Source of the DNA: FEN-1279 sp964501535
Lineage (GTDB): Bacteria > Bacteroidota > Ignavibacteria > Tepidaquicellales > Tepidaquicellaceae
Assembly: GCA_964501535.1 (NCBI GenBank)
Contig: CAZCSV010000001.1
Location: 806,001-870,000, forward strand
Direction of reading: 5' to 3'
Length of the DNA stretch: 64,000 bases
Position numbers and translations under genes: made by a program. Of this stretch, positions 18,420 to 26,738 are shown piece after piece. How positions within the stretch are numbered: position 1 is the stretch's first letter; each line of letters opens with the position of its first letter. The notes beneath the pieces were generated by a model. That model saw nothing but the letters and a program-made list of their open reading frames with translations, did not search any database and was not told the DNA's origin.

Positions 18420-19814
18420 TTATTGAAATATTTTACCCGGATTCAATATATTATTCGGGTCAAATACGTTTTTTATCTGTTTCATAAGCGAAATCTGTTC
18501 TCTGCTCAGTGCAATTGATAAATATTTTCTTTGGGAATAACCTATCCCGTGCTCTCCCGATATTGTACCTCCAAGCGATACGGTTAATTCAAAAATCTCT
18601 CTGATAGCAATTTCTGAATATAAATTCCATTTTTCTTCGGATAATTCTTTTTTTAATATATTCACATGCAGATTTCCGTCTCCCGCATGCCCGTAACTTA
18701 TAATTGTAATTCCATATTTCTGAGAAATTTCTCTTATACCTTTTAAAAGTTCAGGCATCTTGTTTCTGGGAACAACCGTATCCTCTTCCTTATAAATGGA
18801 AATCGATTTCACAGCTTCTCCTACACTCCTCCTTAATTCCCATAAATCTTCCATTTTTTGCCTTTCCTCTGCAAGTATGATATCAATTGCACCGAATTTT
18901 TCGGCTAGCTCTGCAATTATCTTAACTTCATCATCCAGAATACTCTCGGCGTTTCCATCCAATTCAATCAACAATTGTGCCTCGGAATCGGCATTCGGAA
19001 AAGGCTTGTTAATATGCTTCTCAGCCGCTTTAACCGACTCTTTCGTCAGAAATTCCAGAGCCGATGGTACTATCCCGGACTTGTAAAATTCCGCAACGGA
19101 TGATATACAATCTTCTACATTATCGAATGCAACTAGTAATACTTTTTTATGCTTTGGCAAACTAATAATCTTAAAAATTATCTTAGTTACAATCCCGAGT
19201 GTTCCTTCACTTCCAATTATCAATTGAGTGAGATTATATCCCGTCACGTTCTTTAACGTTCTTGCACCCGATTCAATTATATCTCCTTTTGGCGTAACAA
19301 ACTGTAACCCAAGCACATAATCTTTTGTAGTACCGTATTTCGCGGCTCTCGGACCTCCCGAACACTCGGCAATATTACCACCCAAGAAACAACTCCCTCT
19401 CGATGCCGGGTCTACAGGATAAAATAAACCCCTCGATTCCAGTTCCTCCTGAAAAACCTGCGTTATTACTCCCGGCTCTACAATTGCCTGAAAATTATTT
19501 TCGTCAATTTCAAGTATTTTGTTAAATCTCTCCATGGATATGCATATTCCTCCTAAAACCGGCAGTGCTCCGCCGGATAATCCGGTACCACCGCCTCTCG
19601 GATACACGGGAATTAATTTTTCATTCGCAAGTTTAAGTAACCTCGATATTTCTTCCGCGGTTGAAGGTTTAACCACTGCTTCGGGAGGAAAAGATAAATC
19701 TTCTGTCTCATCCTTCGAATATTTTTCAATCGATTCCGAATCGGTAAATAAATAATCACAGCCGACAATCTCTTCTATCCTTTTTAGTATTTCGGAATCG
19801 ATTTTATTATACAT
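18420..19814 (-). CDS. FAD-linked oxidase, GlcD/D-lactate dehydrogenase type
   Basis: 464 residues in the VAO/PCMH flavoprotein family. An N-terminal FAD-binding domain has PRGGGTGLSGGALPVLGGI, EPGVITQ and a glycine-rich GGNIAECSGGPRAAKYG. The C-terminal cap ends with GGTISGEHGIGYSQRKYL and DPNNILNPGKI. Such enzymes oxidise 2-hydroxyacids (glycolate, D-lactate and others) and pass electrons to quinone or an Fe-S partner. No glcE or glcF partner lies beside it, so the exact substrate is open. It is the first gene of a likely oxidase-thioesterase-nadC operon, downstream of the repeat region. Confidence 0.87.
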   Translation of the reverse strand: MYNKIDSEILKRIEEIVGCDYLFTDSESIEKYSKDETEDLSFPPEAVVKPSTAEEISRLLKLANEKLIPVYPRGGGTGLSGGALPVLGGICISMERFNKILEIDENNFQAIVEPGVITQVFQEELESRGLFYPVDPASRGSCFLGGNIAECSGGPRAAKYGTTKDYVLGLQFVTPKGDIIESGARTLKNVTGYNLTQLIIGSEGTLGIVTKIIFKIISLPKHKKVLLVAFDNVEDCISSVAEFYKSGIVPSALEFLTKESVKAAEKHINKPFPNADSEAQLLIELDGNAESILDDEVKIIAELAEKFGAIDIILAEERQKMEDLWELRRSVGEAVKSISIYKEEDTVVPRNKMPELLKGIREISQKYGITIISYGHAGDGNLHVNILKKELSEEKWNLYSEIAIREIFELTVSLGGTISGEHGIGYSQRKYLSIALSREQISLMKQIKNVFDPNNILNPGKIFQ

Positions 19815-19870
19815 GTAATAAAAATATAAAAAATTGATTATAGAATATAGTTAAATCAAAGAATTCGTAT

Positions 19871-19950
19871 AATTCATAAGATTCTTAAAATTTATAAGAT
19901 TTTTAAAATTCATAAGATTCTTAAAATTTATAAGATTTTTAAAATTCTTT
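19871..19950. repeat. 18-bp/36-bp AT-rich tandem repeat
   Basis: Four 18-bp units alternate between two versions (AATTCATAAGATTCTTAA and AATTTATAAGATTTTTAA), so 19871-19906 and 19907-19942 are identical 36-bp blocks, followed by a partial unit to 19950. It lies between the start of the FAD oxidase gene and the hairpin repeats, in the likely upstream region of that operon. I see no open frame in it. Confidence 0.9.
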
Positions 19951-19962
19951 AGACAAAAAAAT

Positions 19963-20083
19963 AGGACTCCGTCAGGAATCCAATATTAGTAACAAATAGA
20001 ACAAAACAGAATAGGACTCCGTCAGGAGTCCAATATCAGTAATAAATAAAACAAAAAAAACAGGACTCCGTTAGGAGTCCAAT
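19963..20083 (-). repeat. Three tandem terminator-like hairpins after a T9SS cargo gene
   Basis: Three copies of a 22-bp palindromic unit (AGGACTCCGTCAGGAGTCCA core) at 19963-19984, 20013-20034 and 20062-20083, spaced 49-50 bp. Each forms a 7-bp stem with a 4-base loop. On the minus strand each is followed by a T-rich stretch (TGTTTTTTTTGTTTT after the first met, TATTCTGTTTTG and TATTTTTTTG after the others), so they read as serial intrinsic terminators for the T9SS gene ending at 20119. Copy 1 has one substitution that becomes a G-U wobble only in the minus-strand RNA, which supports that direction. Confidence 0.75.
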
Positions 20084-20118
20084 AAACTTAAGTCTTTTGA
20101 ATTTTACGAATTAAAATA

Positions 20119-21603
20119 CTACTTTATCATAATCAATTTCTTGACATCAGAATAGTATTTCCCGTCAATAGTGTTTAATTCAAGTTTATAAAAATAAAAA
20201 CCGGAATTAAGGTCCTTGCCATTAAATTGGAAAGAATAAGTTCCTGCATTAATACTGCTATTCAATAGCGACTGAATTTCCTGACCTAAAGCATTGTATA
20301 CAGTTAGTTTTACATTCCCACTATTTGGAATAGAAAATTGAATATTCGTAGAAGGATTGAACGGATTCGGGTAATTCTGCTCCAGTGAAAAAGACGTGGG
20401 GATTTCGGTTGAAATACTCTTTATTCCGACATTTCCCGTTGGATTGCGTTTGTAACAAATTTCCTCGCTTGGACCGTATTTTAGGTCATGCCATACAACA
20501 TGCACAATCGAACCGGAAACTGCAATATGAGGACGCTTGGAATCAGCAACGTTATCCATCAGGCGTGTGTCTGCTCCCCAGTTTATTCCGCCGTCGCTGG
20601 AGCGTTTGTAGTAGATTTCCCAGTTGCCGTCGCTAAAGTCTTGCCAGACAATATGCACAATCAAACCCGAGACTGTGATGGAGGGATACTCAGAAGAATA
20701 AGTGTTATTCGTCAGGCGTGTATCCGCCCCCCAACTTATTCCGTTATCCGTGGAGCGTTTGTAATATATCTCCACATTGTTGCTGCCGTGTCGCTCGTCT
20801 TCCCAAACAACATTCACAATCGAACCGGAGACTGCAATTGAGGGAAATCTGGAATAAGCAGTGTTATTCGTCAGGCGTATATCAGCTCCCCAGTTTATTC
20901 CGCCGTCTGTTGAACGTTTGAAGTATATCTCATCATTACCGTCGCGATTATCATACCATACTATGTGAACATTCGAGCCCGAGACTACAATGGAGGGATA
21001 CTTGGAAACTGCAGTGTTATTCGTCAGGCGTGTATCCGCTCCCCAGGTAAGGCCGCCGTCTGTGGAGAGTTTGTAGTATATCTCTCCGTTGAGGCCGTCG
21101 CGACTGTCAAACCATACAATATGCACATTCGAGCCTGAGACTGCGATTGAGGTATTGTTTTTGCCATATGGGTTATTCGTAAGTCGTGTATCTGCTCCCC
21201 AGTTTATTCCGCCATCTGTGGAGCGTTTGTAGTAAATTTCAGAGTAGTAGCCGTCGCGAATGTCCTGCCATACTACATGCACAATTGAGCCGTTTACTGC
21301 GATTGAGGGGCTCTCGGAATTGGCACTGTCAATATTCGTTAGACGTGTATCGGCTCCCCAGTTTGTTCCGCCGTCTGTGGAGCGTTTGTAATAGATTTCC
21401 CAGCAACCGTCGCGAAAGTCATACCATACTGTATGCACCATGTTACCGTTGGCCGCAATACACCATGCATTATTATATGATGTATAAGAATATTCGGGAT
21501 CATTTGTCAACCGTATATCGGGCTCCCACTGTGCTCCGCAAAACTTGATATTTAATGTTAAATGTAAAATTATTACTGCCGAAAATAGAAAAACTTTTTT
21601 CAT
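20119..21603 (-). CDS. T9SS-exported protein with seven BNR/Asp-box-like repeats
   Basis: 494 residues: signal peptide (1-24), seven repeats of about 52 residues (consensus RSTDGGINWGADTRLTNN...PSIAVSGS...VHIVWxDxRDGxxEIYYK), then a type A T9SS sorting domain (about 415-494) with LEQNYPNPFNPSTNIQFSI. The S-T-D-G-G-x-x-W elements are Asp boxes, so the repeats probably fold as blades of a sialidase-like propeller. I see no sialidase catalytic set, so enzymatic activity is not claimed. The repeats are similar at DNA level too, indicating recent internal duplication. The cargo is expected to be secreted or surface-attached. Confidence 0.88.
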   Translation of the reverse strand: MKKVFLFSAVIILHLTLNIKFCGAQWEPDIRLTNDPEYSYTSYNNAWCIAANGNMVHTVWYDFRDGCWEIYYKRSTDGGTNWGADTRLTNIDSANSESPSIAVNGSIVHVVWQDIRDGYYSEIYYKRSTDGGINWGADTRLTNNPYGKNNTSIAVSGSNVHIVWFDSRDGLNGEIYYKLSTDGGLTWGADTRLTNNTAVSKYPSIVVSGSNVHIVWYDNRDGNDEIYFKRSTDGGINWGADIRLTNNTAYSRFPSIAVSGSIVNVVWEDERHGSNNVEIYYKRSTDNGISWGADTRLTNNTYSSEYPSITVSGLIVHIVWQDFSDGNWEIYYKRSSDGGINWGADTRLMDNVADSKRPHIAVSGSIVHVVWHDLKYGPSEEICYKRNPTGNVGIKSISTEIPTSFSLEQNYPNPFNPSTNIQFSIPNSGNVKLTVYNALGQEIQSLLNSSINAGTYSFQFNGKDLNSGFYFYKLELNTIDGKYYSDVKKLIMIK

Positions 21604-21676
21604 ATTTTTTTATTTTATGATTTAAAAAAATTCAGTTAATTTGAATTATTCCAAGTCTTTCTAAACTCAATAAATT

Positions 21677-21706
21677 CGCAGGTCAGAAAAAGGTTCCCGA
21701 CCTGCG
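21677..21706 (-). terminator. Hairpin downstream of the second T9SS cargo gene
   Basis: A perfect 8-bp stem (CGCAGGTC at 21677-21684 with GACCTGCG at 21699-21706) and a 14-base loop. It is GC-rich in an AT-rich gap, 70 bp after the stop of the cargo gene. The following bases on the minus strand (AATTTATTGAG) are only moderately T-rich, so it may instead be an RNA-stabilising hairpin. Confidence 0.5.
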
Positions 21707-21776
21707 TATAATAATTTATTATTATAATAATGTTCCCGATTCAATATATCGGTATTTCTGATTAATTGGTCCCTCG

Positions 21777-22811
21777 CTACTTAATCAATAGCATTTTCTT
21801 TGTCTCTGTGTATGAATTCGTTTGCAGGCGGAAGAAATATACTCCGCTGTTGAGCATCGAGCCGTCTAATGTGGCTTCATAAGTTCCGGGTTGGAGAATT
21901 TCATTCACCAATACGGCAACTTCCTTCCCAAGAATATCAAAAACGTTTAACTTTACTAACTCTTTACTTGCAACTTTAAACTGAATATTCGTTACCGGAT
22001 TAAAAGGATTCGGATAGTTCTGGGATAATTCAAATTTATCTGCTAAGGAACCGATTGGTTTTATTCCTATGACTATTGATGACCAGCTTGTGGAAATCCG
22101 AATGCCATCGATTATAACAGTCGGTGCATAAGTCGAAGAACCTTGTCTTAATGCAACTCTACCTAAATCAGCTGCGTCCGTAGCAGGAAATGTAGCAGGT
22201 CCGATCGTCGGGGTTGTCGGCTCAGTTTGCGGTAAAGTTGGTGAAGTAAATATAAATACGCTTAACTCATCATCAGTCGTTGTTCCGGTATTAAACTTAT
22301 ATTTTACAACTGCTAAATAAGTCGTGTTTTTTAAATATACTGATGACCCCCAAACTACAGGATTTGACGCAAATGCACCTTTTGTTATACCAAACATCAC
22401 ACCACTTAAAGAATCTTTAACATAGAATCTGCATGTGTAATTTGTAGTTGATGTAGACGGAAGCATTGCAATACAATAATCACCCCCGAGTGCCTTTATA
22501 CTGTCAACATTTATCATAAAAGAAGTATAAATGGAACCTGATGAAACTGGCGTGAATTCTTTGTAATTATCAATACCATTATTGCTTAATCTACAGGCAT
22601 TTCCAATTCCTGATAAAGGATATCCGGTGTATGTTAATCCCGGAGAAACAATTTTAATATTATTGACACTTCCACTGAATGCAATCCAGCCGTGTGCCCC
22701 AATTGTATCTCCAGATGGATAATCAAAGTTTTCAGTTAACAACGTCTGGGAATTCGCCCCAATATAAAATGCAAAGACAAAAAGAATTACAACAGAAATT
22801 TTTAGTTTCAT
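21777..22811 (-). CDS. T9SS-exported protein, unknown N-terminal domain
   Basis: 344 residues: signal peptide (1-21), a beta-rich domain of about 220 residues beginning TLLTENFDYPSGDTIGAHGW, and a type A T9SS sorting domain (about 262-344) with LSQNYPNPFNPVTNIQFKV and GTYEATLDGSMLNSGVYFF. The N-terminal LxENFDYPxGxxI pattern is common in jelly-roll or lectin-like secreted proteins of this group, but no activity can be assigned. It lies upstream of the BNR-repeat cargo gene on the same strand, separated by about 170 bp with a hairpin. Confidence 0.85.
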   Translation of the reverse strand: MKLKISVVILFVFAFYIGANSQTLLTENFDYPSGDTIGAHGWIAFSGSVNNIKIVSPGLTYTGYPLSGIGNACRLSNNGIDNYKEFTPVSSGSIYTSFMINVDSIKALGGDYCIAMLPSTSTTNYTCRFYVKDSLSGVMFGITKGAFASNPVVWGSSVYLKNTTYLAVVKYKFNTGTTTDDELSVFIFTSPTLPQTEPTTPTIGPATFPATDAADLGRVALRQGSSTYAPTVIIDGIRISTSWSSIVIGIKPIGSLADKFELSQNYPNPFNPVTNIQFKVASKELVKLNVFDILGKEVAVLVNEILQPGTYEATLDGSMLNSGVYFFRLQTNSYTETKKMLLIK

Positions 22812-22900
22812 AATATTATTAGTTTAAATTATTTAAGATTGTAAGAATTTACTATTCTTTTTTAAAAAAAACTATACGAAAGATACTTCAGACGGAAAAT

Positions 22901-24100
22901 TTAATTATACTCGGTTGAAATATTTTTTATTGCCTTATTTTTTATGAAAATTAAAAAATAAAAAATTAACAATATTGAACCGATAAACGTAAAAATAAAT
23001 GTTACGGATGGATTGAAGACACTCCATAAGAAACCTCCGATAATGCTTGCCAGAAAAGTGAAAACACTGCTTAATCCCGTGTAAAACCCTATGGCTGTCG
23101 CTGTATCTGTTCCGTTAACGATATTGCTTATCCATGCCTTTGAAATGCTTTCCGTTGCAGATGCATAAAGACCATAGACAAAGAAAAGAAAAAAGATCAC
23201 ATCCAGACACGGTTGAAAAGCCATCCCCCCATATACAATAGCAAACATAATCAAACCCAAACAGAATACAGTTTTTAATCCTAATTTATCAGCAGTTATA
23301 CCTACCGGGTATGAAGAAATCGCATATATGAAATTATAAAAAATATATACTGCTATTACCTCTGCATCTGTATAACCTATATGTTTTATTAATAAAAGTA
23401 AAAAAATGTCCGACGAATTTATTAAAGAAAAAAATAAAAGACCTTTAACTAATTTTTTATATTCTTTGTTAGCGATTTTCCAGTATTTAAGAAAATCAAA
23501 AAATCCCCTTGTTGTTATGCTTGGAACCGAATTATTTTTTTTCTCCTTAATTAATAAAGATATTAATACTGCGGAAATTCCCGGTATAAATGCAATTAAG
23601 AAAATAAAACTGAAATTCCCCGGAAAAATCATTATTAATATTAGCGCAAAAATCGGCCCTATCATGGCACCTGCTGTATCCATTGCCCTGTGAAAACCGA
23701 ATACTCTGCCCTTAGTTTCTTCAGTGGATTCCGATGAAAGCATTGCATCTCTTGCAGATGTTCTTATTCCCTTCCCAAGTCTGTCAACGGTTCTTGTAAA
23801 GAAAATCCACAATGGATAGGTAAATGCCGCTAACATAGGTTTTGACAATGAACTCAATAAATACCCTATCCTGACAAAGGGTGCTCTTTTACCTGACCTG
23901 TCAGACATATTTCCAAAATATCCTTTACTTAGTCCAGCTGTTACTTCTGCAAATCCTTCAAGCAATCCAATCAATAAAGCAGAAAAACCGATGGTTTGAA
24001 GATATATCGGCATCAGCGGATATAGCATTTCGCTTGCAATATCAGTAAACAAGCTAACTAAACTCAATAACCAAACTGTTTTACTGATTTTATTTTTCAA
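22901..24100 (-). CDS. Major facilitator superfamily transporter
   Basis: 399 residues with about 12 hydrophobic helices. The loop between helices 2 and 3 holds GYFGNMSDRSGKRAPFVRIG, the MFS motif A with its D-R-x-G-R/K signature. The motif DRLGKGIRTSARDAML in the next loop is typical of a multidrug or YfkF-like MFS subgroup common in this phylum. The substrate is unknown. The start is a TTG at 24100; the first residues (KNKISKTVWLLSLVSLF) fit a cytoplasmic start before helix 1. Confidence 0.87.
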   Translation of the reverse strand: MKNKISKTVWLLSLVSLFTDIASEMLYPLMPIYLQTIGFSALLIGLLEGFAEVTAGLSKGYFGNMSDRSGKRAPFVRIGYLLSSLSKPMLAAFTYPLWIFFTRTVDRLGKGIRTSARDAMLSSESTEETKGRVFGFHRAMDTAGAMIGPIFALILIMIFPGNFSFIFLIAFIPGISAVLISLLIKEKKNNSVPSITTRGFFDFLKYWKIANKEYKKLVKGLLFFSLINSSDIFLLLLIKHIGYTDAEVIAVYIFYNFIYAISSYPVGITADKLGLKTVFCLGLIMFAIVYGGMAFQPCLDVIFFLFFVYGLYASATESISKAWISNIVNGTDTATAIGFYTGLSSVFTFLASIIGGFLWSVFNPSVTFIFTFIGSILLIFYFLIFIKNKAIKNISTEYN

Positions 24101-24165
24101 ATGAGAAAGAGTAAATTAGATTACAGATAATTAAATACTGTATTAATAAAATATCAACATGATAT

Positions 24166-25170
24166 CTATAAACCTGTATTAAACTTGAAATTTTCTTTTA
24201 TGGAATAGTAAAAACCAATTATCAACAAAAATATGAAGCCTAATAAATGACTGATTGTTGCATATCCGATTGCAGTTTCCTGATTGATGCCGAAAATATT
24301 TACCAAAGTCATTCTGATAAAGAGGTGAAAAGTCCCCGCTGAATTTCCGGGAAGTGGTAGAGTCTGAGCAAATGACATCATAACGAGAATCAAATTTGCA
24401 TCTATGAAAGTCAAATCAATATCGAATGCAAAAAATGTTATATAAGATGAAAAAGCATATGATACCCATAGTGTCACAGTTAAAAGGAAAATTTTAAAAT
24501 AATATTTCGGATATTTTATAAATAAAAATCCGTTTATCAGAGATATGAAAATCTTGTGAATTTTTTCCTGATATTTTTCGGGTAAAATTTTCGAAGTTAT
24601 TTTTTCAACAATTATCTCCGTCTTTTCCAAATTAAAAAGCATTATAACAACGATTAATACAAACAATAAAATTGCAGCTGAAAAATATAACGATATCATT
24701 TCGATATTATACTCTCCGAAAGTATCCGATATTCTTTGTCTATAGTATAATATGCACAATCCAAAAACAATAAACATAGACAGCATGTCGAAAATTCTCT
24801 CGACAACTATCGTTCCAAATGCTGATGCTCTGGAGATGTTTTCCTTTTTAGCGAGTAATACAGGCCTTGAAACTTCCCCGGAACGTGGGATCAGGGCATT
24901 CATCATATATCCTATCATTACGGCTGAGAACAGATTTTTTGTACTGATATTTTCCTTTAAAGGATTTAACAAATATTTCCATCTCAATGCCCTTATATAA
25001 CTTCCAAAAACCGAACCTATTACCACGCCTATTAAAGCATATATATATTTTGTCTTTTCTAACTCTGACAGCAATCCGTTAAAATCAATACCCCTAAATG
25101 CAAGATATATAAAAAAAACAAGTAAAATTGTCAGTATAGAAAAACGAAATATTTTTTTAAAATTATGCAT
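24166..25170 (-). CDS. UPF0104/LPG synthetase-type transmembrane protein
   Basis: 334 residues, about eight hydrophobic helices. The segment SYIRALRWKYLLNP, then MIGYMMNALIPRSGEVSRPVLLAKKE, is the hallmark of the lysylphosphatidylglycerol-synthase transmembrane or flippase-like family (UPF0104). Near the C-terminus LPLPGNSAGTFHLF matches the family PxPGG-like motif. Members are thought to move or handle lipids or glycolipids, but the role here is unknown. It lies about 90 bp beyond the end of lolA on the same strand. Confidence 0.82.
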   Translation of the reverse strand: MHNFKKIFRFSILTILLVFFIYLAFRGIDFNGLLSELEKTKYIYALIGVVIGSVFGSYIRALRWKYLLNPLKENISTKNLFSAVMIGYMMNALIPRSGEVSRPVLLAKKENISRASAFGTIVVERIFDMLSMFIVFGLCILYYRQRISDTFGEYNIEMISLYFSAAILLFVLIVVIMLFNLEKTEIIVEKITSKILPEKYQEKIHKIFISLINGFLFIKYPKYYFKIFLLTVTLWVSYAFSSYITFFAFDIDLTFIDANLILVMMSFAQTLPLPGNSAGTFHLFIRMTLVNIFGINQETAIGYATISHLLGFIFLLIIGFYYSIKENFKFNTGL

Positions 25171-25258
25171 TCACCAGTTCAGTCAATAAATCAGTTTTTA
25201 AAAGAATATATAATAATTTGAATAACAGCTCAGATTTTAGAATAGCTTACCCCAAAAA

Positions 25259-25888
25259 TCAACGTAAATCAATTACTTCAACACCTTCCGGAGGAGAGAA
25301 AGAAAATTTCGATGAACCTAAACCCACATCAAGTGAAATTTTTTTCAATGTATACGTAGAACTCGATTCCGAAGAATTAATAGTAATTTTTCTTATAAAA
25401 TTATCATCTTTACCTACCCATATCTTCGCAGACTTCACAGAACCCTTATGTCTTGGTGATAATTTTAATAAATAGCATTCGGAACCGGATATTGTCTCTG
25501 TTCCTTCTAAATCAGAATAAAAATTTTCAGGATAACTGAATAAAAATTTATTTGGCGAAAATGTATTCCCGTCTTTTTTATAGTTATCTATTACAACTTG
25601 TTTTTTCTTCTTGTAATATGACCACGATGTAACTCCATCCGTTACAATAATTTCGTTCTTAGATTCTATTCTGTATTTATCTTCCTTTTGAATATATATT
25701 GTGCCCGAAGATGATTGTGAACTGCCGGAGGAATACTTAATATAATGCGAAAAAGTTGCCTGAGCATCTTTTATGCTATTGTACTTTGACTGTACATTTT
25801 TTATTATTTCCTGTGCATCCTGGGCAAATAAAGTATTAAAAAACAATATTACAGAAACAAACGTGAAGTATTTTATAGTTATTTTCAT
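25259..25888 (-). CDS. lolA: Outer-membrane lipoprotein carrier protein LolA
   Basis: 209 residues from the ATG at 25888: signal peptide (MKITIKYFTFVSVILFFNT, cleaved near FAQ), then the LolA beta-barrel fold with AQEIIKNVQSKYNSIKDAQATF, a central GTIYIQKEDKYRIES strand and YLLKLSPRH. LolA ferries lipoproteins across the periplasm. A longer frame from a TTG at 25909 exists, but the ATG gives a standard signal peptide. It follows the protease and DUF3108 genes on the same strand, an envelope-related set. Confidence 0.87.
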   Translation of the reverse strand: MKITIKYFTFVSVILFFNTLFAQDAQEIIKNVQSKYNSIKDAQATFSHYIKYSSGSSQSSSGTIYIQKEDKYRIESKNEIIVTDGVTSWSYYKKKKQVVIDNYKKDGNTFSPNKFLFSYPENFYSDLEGTETISGSECYLLKLSPRHKGSVKSAKIWVGKDDNFIRKITINSSESSSTYTLKKISLDVGLGSSKFSFSPPEGVEVIDLR

Positions 25889-25949
25889 AAATGCATTATT
25901 TTTAATCAATATATAAGTTAAAGAATAATAAAAAATTATTCAATTCAAT

Positions 25950-26732
25950 TTATTTATCAAAAACTGGCGGGGTCCAGTTCTTCTTCTTGTATGAGGTTAA
26001 TTCGAGCGTAATACTGCCTATTGAAACGTTGAATTTGGCTTTTAATGGTACTCGGGCATTATCATCTGATAACCAGCTTATAAATTCTCCCGTCAAACCA
26101 AAAACACCCACAAAATGTGCAGTCCCTATTATTTTTATTGCAGACATATCATAATCTTTTAAATCACTTGACACAACATCTTTGTTCATGTTAAAAGAAT
26201 AGTTTACTGTCGATTCCTGCGAATTTATGTAAACAGGTACAATATAATTCTTGTTTACTAACGAATGTATCCTGGCATTATAAAATAAGGATAATCCGTC
26301 TTGAAATCTCTTCTTTTCATCAATTTTTATTTCTTTTTTTTCTTCATTACGAAAGTTCTTATCATTTTTTGCAATAATAATTCCTTTGTCATAATCAAAA
26401 GTATAATCGATGTGATTTATTTCTTTTTCTTTAAATTCGGATGAATAAAATCTGACCGAAAAAATCGAATCACCTTTACTAAGCATAGTCGACTCGAAGA
26501 AATAATTTATCTTTATTAATGGAAGTGCCTCGTAATTTTTTAGTTCTGCAGTTGCAGTATATTTTTTTGTAGCTGCATCATAACCCGAAATCTTGAATTT
26601 CACTTCGCCCAGTTTTATAAAGCCATAATACACTTTGTAATTCAGCTCTTCCCCTACTTCAAGAATTCTGTTATATGCATTGACATTCGCAGATAAATAA
26701 AATAAAAATAATATGAAAAAAATCTTTCTCAA
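25950..26732 (-). CDS. DUF3108 family periplasmic protein
   Basis: 260 residues with a short signal peptide (to about residue 19, ANVNA), then the DUF3108 pattern: VGEELNYKVYYGFIKLGEVKF, a middle FYSSEFKEKEI region and a terminal VPLKAKFNVSIGSITLEL. The family has a LolA-like or lipocalin-like half-barrel and no firm function. It begins 6 bp after the ctpA stop and lies just before lolA, so co-transcription and a role at the outer membrane are plausible inferences. Confidence 0.83.
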   Translation of the reverse strand: MRKIFFILFLFYLSANVNAYNRILEVGEELNYKVYYGFIKLGEVKFKISGYDAATKKYTATAELKNYEALPLIKINYFFESTMLSKGDSIFSVRFYSSEFKEKEINHIDYTFDYDKGIIIAKNDKNFRNEEKKEIKIDEKKRFQDGLSLFYNARIHSLVNKNYIVPVYINSQESTVNYSFNMNKDVVSSDLKDYDMSAIKIIGTAHFVGVFGLTGEFISWLSDDNARVPLKAKFNVSIGSITLELTSYKKKNWTPPVFDK

Positions 26733-26738
26733 AAATGA

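Noticed and set aside
20385..21548. Open frames on the plus strand opposite the BNR-repeat gene, rich in Cys, Arg and Ser
   Set aside because: They mirror the repeats of the minus-strand gene and have no ribosome-binding sites or families. They are shadows.
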